A DNA stretch of 8,878 bases, taken from the NCBI GenBank assembly GCA_023136715.1, contig JAGLQT010000101.1, positions 1 to 8,878 on the forward strand, in the 5' to 3' direction. The DNA comes from Gammaproteobacteria bacterium (GTDB lineage Bacteria > Pseudomonadota > Gammaproteobacteria > SZUA-229). Shown in pieces: positions 5,980 through 8,878 of the stretch. Every line of letters starts with the position of its first letter. Position 1 is the first letter of the stretch. The notes under the pieces were generated by a model, which searched no databases, was not told the origin of the DNA, and worked only from the letters and a program-made list of their open reading frames with translations. Made by a program: the position numbers and the translations under genes.

Positions 5980-7329
5980 ATGTGTGGTTTGATGAGGAAA
6001 GTTATAAAGCAGAGCCTGCTGGGTCTGCTGTTTTTGATGTTGCCCGTGTTTGCACAAGCAGAGGATTGCTCGCGTCCTGCTGATAGCAATCTGTCATTCA
6101 CCCCAACCGAACCCCGCATTGCCCTGATCATAGGTAATGCCGACTATCAGAGTCTCCCAACCACACCCAACGCCAAAAATGATGCTTCTGATCTGAGTAA
6201 GACCCTGGCCGGTCTTGGCTTTGAAGTAATTTGTGGTACTAACCTGAAACGTGATGAATTTGCTGCCAGGCTGGAACAGTACAGTGATCGTATCAACCAG
6301 ATGGGCTCCACCGCTGTGGGCATGTTTTATTATGCCGGACACGGCGTTCAGCTCGACAGCAAAAACTACCTGATTCCTCTGGCTGCAAATCTCAGCCAGC
6401 CTGACCTGTTTGAAGATGAAGCGCTCAATCTGGATGAAGTGATGAAAGCCATGATGGATTCTGGTGATGCCCGCAGTTCCAAGTTCATCATACTGGATGC
6501 TTGTCGCGACAACCCGCTGGGCAAGGGCTGGGGCAAACCCAAAGCCAGCTTCAGTATCAAGAACATGTTCTGGACTTTTGGCACCGGCTACGGCAACTAT
6601 GCTTACGATGGTGGTGGTCGAAATGGCCTGTTTACCAAACATCTACTGGCTAATATCAATACTCCCGGTGCTACCTTCGAACAGGTGATGAAACGCGTCA
6701 CAGCAGCCGTCGAGCACGAGAGTGGTGGTGAGCAGATTCCTGAAACCGGTGGTTCGTCTTTACGTGACTTCATGTTTGTACCCGGTGAGCGCGTTAGCGT
6801 GGTCACGACCTATGAAGATACCCCGCTCTGGTTGAAAGCGCTGTACTGGCTCGCCGTGGTGTTGCTGTTCGTTGGTGGTTATTTCTTCCATACCCACAAA
6901 CAGAAAACGGCCTGGACCAAAGGCATCGATTTAACTGCCAAACTGGATATCGACCCCAAAGTCGCTGAAGAAGTCCGTCGTAAAAGCCGACTGGCGACCA
7001 ATGAAATTGTCGGTTACGTCAAGAACATCAAAAATGGCAAGCTCATGGGCATCATCACGCCCAATTACGATATGATTATGGGTCGCAACAACAACGTTAA
7101 CATCGTCATCGATGATAACGATGCAGTCAGCGGTGAGCACGCACAGCTGGGTTGGGATAAAGATAAAAAAGCATTCTGGCTGGAAGATTTAGGTTCCACT
7201 AACGGTACATGGTGGGGCAAAGGTAAACAGCTGGAAGAAAATACGCGTTACCCGCTGGGGTCTGGGCAGCTATTTTATCTGGCTGATCAGGAAAGCCCAA
7301 TGGTGGCACTGGCGCACGTTGAAGAATAA
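5980..7329 (+). CDS. Secreted/membrane-anchored caspase-like (peptidase C14) domain, transmembrane helix, cytoplasmic FHA domain
   Basis: A 449-residue fusion. The N-terminus is a signal peptide (basic RKVIKQ, core SLLGLLFLMLPVF, likely cleavage AQA|ED after residue 27). The caspase-like domain (about 46-268) opens with RIALIIGNADYQSLP and has the catalytic pair H121 in YYAGHG and C175 in ILDACRDNP, plus the late GRNGLFTKHLL block. One membrane span follows (about 285-304, KALYWLAVVLLFVGGYFF), then an FHA domain (about 345-440) with the phosphothreonine-binding residues G368-R369, S384/H387 (SGEH) and STNGT (406-410). This puts the protease in the periplasm and the FHA domain in the cytoplasm, where it can read kinase output. 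All key residues are intact. The ATG at 5992 (MRKVIKQ) is an equally likely start; neither has a clear ribosome site. Its stop lies 35 bases before kinase 2, so the two are probably co-transcribed. The substrate is unknown. Confidence 0.92.
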   Translation: MCGLMRKVIKQSLLGLLFLMLPVFAQAEDCSRPADSNLSFTPTEPRIALIIGNADYQSLPTTPNAKNDASDLSKTLAGLGFEVICGTNLKRDEFAARLEQYSDRINQMGSTAVGMFYYAGHGVQLDSKNYLIPLAANLSQPDLFEDEALNLDEVMKAMMDSGDARSSKFIILDACRDNPLGKGWGKPKASFSIKNMFWTFGTGYGNYAYDGGGRNGLFTKHLLANINTPGATFEQVMKRVTAAVEHESGGEQIPETGGSSLRDFMFVPGERVSVVTTYEDTPLWLKALYWLAVVLLFVGGYFFHTHKQKTAWTKGIDLTAKLDIDPKVAEEVRRKSRLATNEIVGYVKNIKNGKLMGIITPNYDMIMGRNNNVNIVIDDNDAVSGEHAQLGWDKDKKAFWLEDLGSTNGTWWGKGKQLEENTRYPLGSGQLFYLADQESPMVALAHVEE

Positions 7330-7364
7330 GTTATTAATAATAAAAACGATACAGTGGTAGATTG

Positions 7365-8878
7365 ATGGAAAGCATAGCAAACGCACTAAACCCCGGCGCA
7401 GTACTGGAAGACCGTTACAAAATCGAAGCGATCCTGGGCGAGGGCGGCTTTGGTATTACCTACAAGGCGCACGATGCCAAACTTGATTGCACCGTTGTTA
7501 TTAAGGAATTTCTGCCCAACGATTTTGCCGCCCGTAGCAACGATAGTATCACCGTGCAACCACGCACCAATCGCGGTGATGATTTTGAATATGGCCTGAA
7601 AAGTTTTCTCGAAGAAGCGCGTACGCTGGCAAAATTCCAGCATGCCAATATCGTTGCGGTGACCAACTTCATCGAAGCCAATGGTTCTGCTTATTTTGTT
7701 ATGAACTACGCCGAAGGTATCGATCTCAGTGAATGGCTAAAAGCTCGTAAGGAACCATTAGACGAAGACACCATCCTCGGCATTATTACACCGATACTCG
7801 ATGGTCTGGCCGAAGTACATAAAACGGGCTTGATGCACCGAGATATTAAACCTGGCAATATTTATCTTCGTAAATCCGGTGGCCCGATGCTGATCGATTT
7901 CGGTGCGGCACGTCAGGCGCTGGGTGAACACAGTAAATCCATCTCGGCGATTATCTCGCAGGGCTATGCACCACCGGAGCAATACACCACGCGCGGTAAA
8001 CAGGGGGCGTTTACCGATTTATACGCCATTGGTGCTACGTTGTATAAATTGATTGTTGGTCAATCACCGATAGAATCCTCTGATCGCAGTCACGCCAAAG
8101 CCGAAGGCGATGCTGATCCGATGACACCGGCTGTCGAAGCGGGCAAGGGTAAGGTGAGTGACTGGTTGTTACAGCTCACTGATCAGTTACTCAATATCAG
8201 TGCTAAAGATCGTCCGCAAACTGCTGAGTCGGTGCTTGAAGCTATCAAAAATAAAACTGTTGTGGATCTCGGTGCGAATGTTGCGACACCAACACAACCA
8301 GCGCCACAGCAAAACGACAACAAAACTCGCGTAGTTAGAAGCAGTGATCGTTTTAGTAAGTCAGCATCGAAATCAGCGCCCAGTGCAAACACATCCGAAC
8401 AGGGTCAGAAAAGCAAAACCGGCATTATTGCTGCAGCAGTTATTGTTGTCGTCGCCATCGCAGGTGGTGGCTGGTGGTTTACACAAGGCGGTGGTATTCA
8501 AACCGATTCAGGTACGCCAGTCGCGCAGAGCAAAGCACTGGGCAAAGGCCAGTCGATACTGTTTGTTGAAAGTCAGCCGGATGATGCTGAAGTTTATCTT
8601 GATAATATTTTGTTGGGTCGTACGCCGTATAAAAACGATAAGCTACCAGCAGGCCAGCATGAGCTGAAGCTGGTGCATGAGTCGAGTATGGATAAGGCGG
8701 AAACGATTTCGCTGAATGATAATGAAATCACCAAGAAAAGTTTTGAGCTGGAAGCTGCAAAGGGAAATATTAGTGTGTTTAGTACGCCTTCGGGTGCTGA
8801 AATTATTATTGGCGGACGGGGCACGGGTAAACATACACCGGCAACAATTAAAAATGTGAAAGCCGGTAATTGGCCGCT
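7365..8878 (+). CDS. Second transmembrane Hanks-type Ser/Thr kinase with PEGA domains, 3'-truncated by window edge (kinase 2)
   Basis: Opens with ATG at 7365 (MESIANALNPGAVLEDRYKIE) and stays open to the last base: 504 complete codons and two bases, with no stop. It is a paralogue of kinase 1: glycine loop GEGGFGITY, K47 in VIKEF, HRDIKPGN (D160), DFG at 178-180 and GYAPPEQY. The stretch from GGPMLIDFG to GYAPPEQYT is identical in both over 37 residues. A diverged Ser/Thr/Gln-rich linker keeps the motif DNKTRVVRSSDRF (318-330). Then come a membrane span (about 353-372, ending GGGWWF), PEGA 1 (about 394-463) and the start of PEGA 2 (from about 466). By analogy the missing end may hold a coiled coil and an FGE-like or other sensor head. 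It lies 35 bases after the caspase-FHA stop; GGTAG before the ATG is a weak ribosome site. The final residues (AGNWP) depart from the PEGA pattern GxHxLKL seen in kinase 1. Confidence 0.92.
   Translation, partial: MESIANALNPGAVLEDRYKIEAILGEGGFGITYKAHDAKLDCTVVIKEFLPNDFAARSNDSITVQPRTNRGDDFEYGLKSFLEEARTLAKFQHANIVAVTNFIEANGSAYFVMNYAEGIDLSEWLKARKEPLDEDTILGIITPILDGLAEVHKTGLMHRDIKPGNIYLRKSGGPMLIDFGAARQALGEHSKSISAIISQGYAPPEQYTTRGKQGAFTDLYAIGATLYKLIVGQSPIESSDRSHAKAEGDADPMTPAVEAGKGKVSDWLLQLTDQLLNISAKDRPQTAESVLEAIKNKTVVDLGANVATPTQPAPQQNDNKTRVVRSSDRFSKSASKSAPSANTSEQGQKSKTGIIAAAVIVVVAIAGGGWWFTQGGGIQTDSGTPVAQSKALGKGQSILFVESQPDDAEVYLDNILLGRTPYKNDKLPAGQHELKLVHESSMDKAETISLNDNEITKKSFELEAAKGNISVFSTPSGAEIIIGGRGTGKHTPATIKNVKAGNWP

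Noticed and set aside
6094..6642. 182-codon open frame on the minus strand
   Set aside because: It lies fully antisense to the well-supported caspase domain, has no recognisable motif, and follows from that gene's codon composition.
2575..8878. A type VI secretion regulatory cluster (PpkA/PppA/Fha)
   Set aside because: Kinase, phosphatase and FHA are present but no Tss structural gene is in the window, and the FHA is fused to a caspase rather than being a T6SS Fha protein.

Overview
The window is most likely from a gammaproteobacterium, or less likely a betaproteobacterium. Its first gene is the C-terminal three quarters of a RelA-type (p)ppGpp synthetase with the EXDD motif of the monofunctional RelA branch found in those classes. 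I cannot name the genus. No tRNA, rRNA, CRISPR array, transposase or reverse transcriptase is visible.

Layout. Bases 1-2410 are housekeeping: relA (cut by the left edge), a short gap with a good -10 region, then a plsC-like lysophosphatidate acyltransferase with a TTG start. Bases 2411-2574 hold an inverted pair of GTAG-headed palindromes (REP/REPIN-like). Bases 2575-8878 are an accessory signalling cassette: (1) a Hanks-type Ser/Thr kinase with one membrane span, two PEGA domains, an 11-residue repeat coiled coil and a C-terminal formylglycine-generating-enzyme (FGE)/C-type-lectin-like domain; (2) on the minus strand, a stand-alone PP2C phosphatase; (3) a secreted caspase-like (C14) domain joined through one membrane span to a cytoplasmic FHA domain; (4) a second, paralogous kinase-TM-PEGA gene running off the right edge. 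It is absent from complete-ORF lists because its stop lies outside the window.

How the genes may work together (inference). The topologies are complementary. The kinases have cytoplasmic catalytic domains and periplasmic sensor domains. The caspase protein has a periplasmic protease and a cytoplasmic phosphothreonine-binding FHA domain. A ligand sensed outside could trigger kinase autophosphorylation. A conserved DNKTRVV(K/R)SSDRF motif in the otherwise diverged linkers of both kinases is a candidate FHA docking site. The FHA-caspase would be recruited and the PP2C enzyme would reset the signal. The last ~35 residues of kinase 1 look like the variable region of a diversity-generating retroelement (DGR) target protein, so the sensor tip may be hypermutated. 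No template repeat or reverse transcriptase lies in the window, so this needs a genome search.

Kinase 1 also carries two copies of a GTAG-headed palindrome inside its reading frame, next to the membrane span. This looks like a REP element used as coding sequence.
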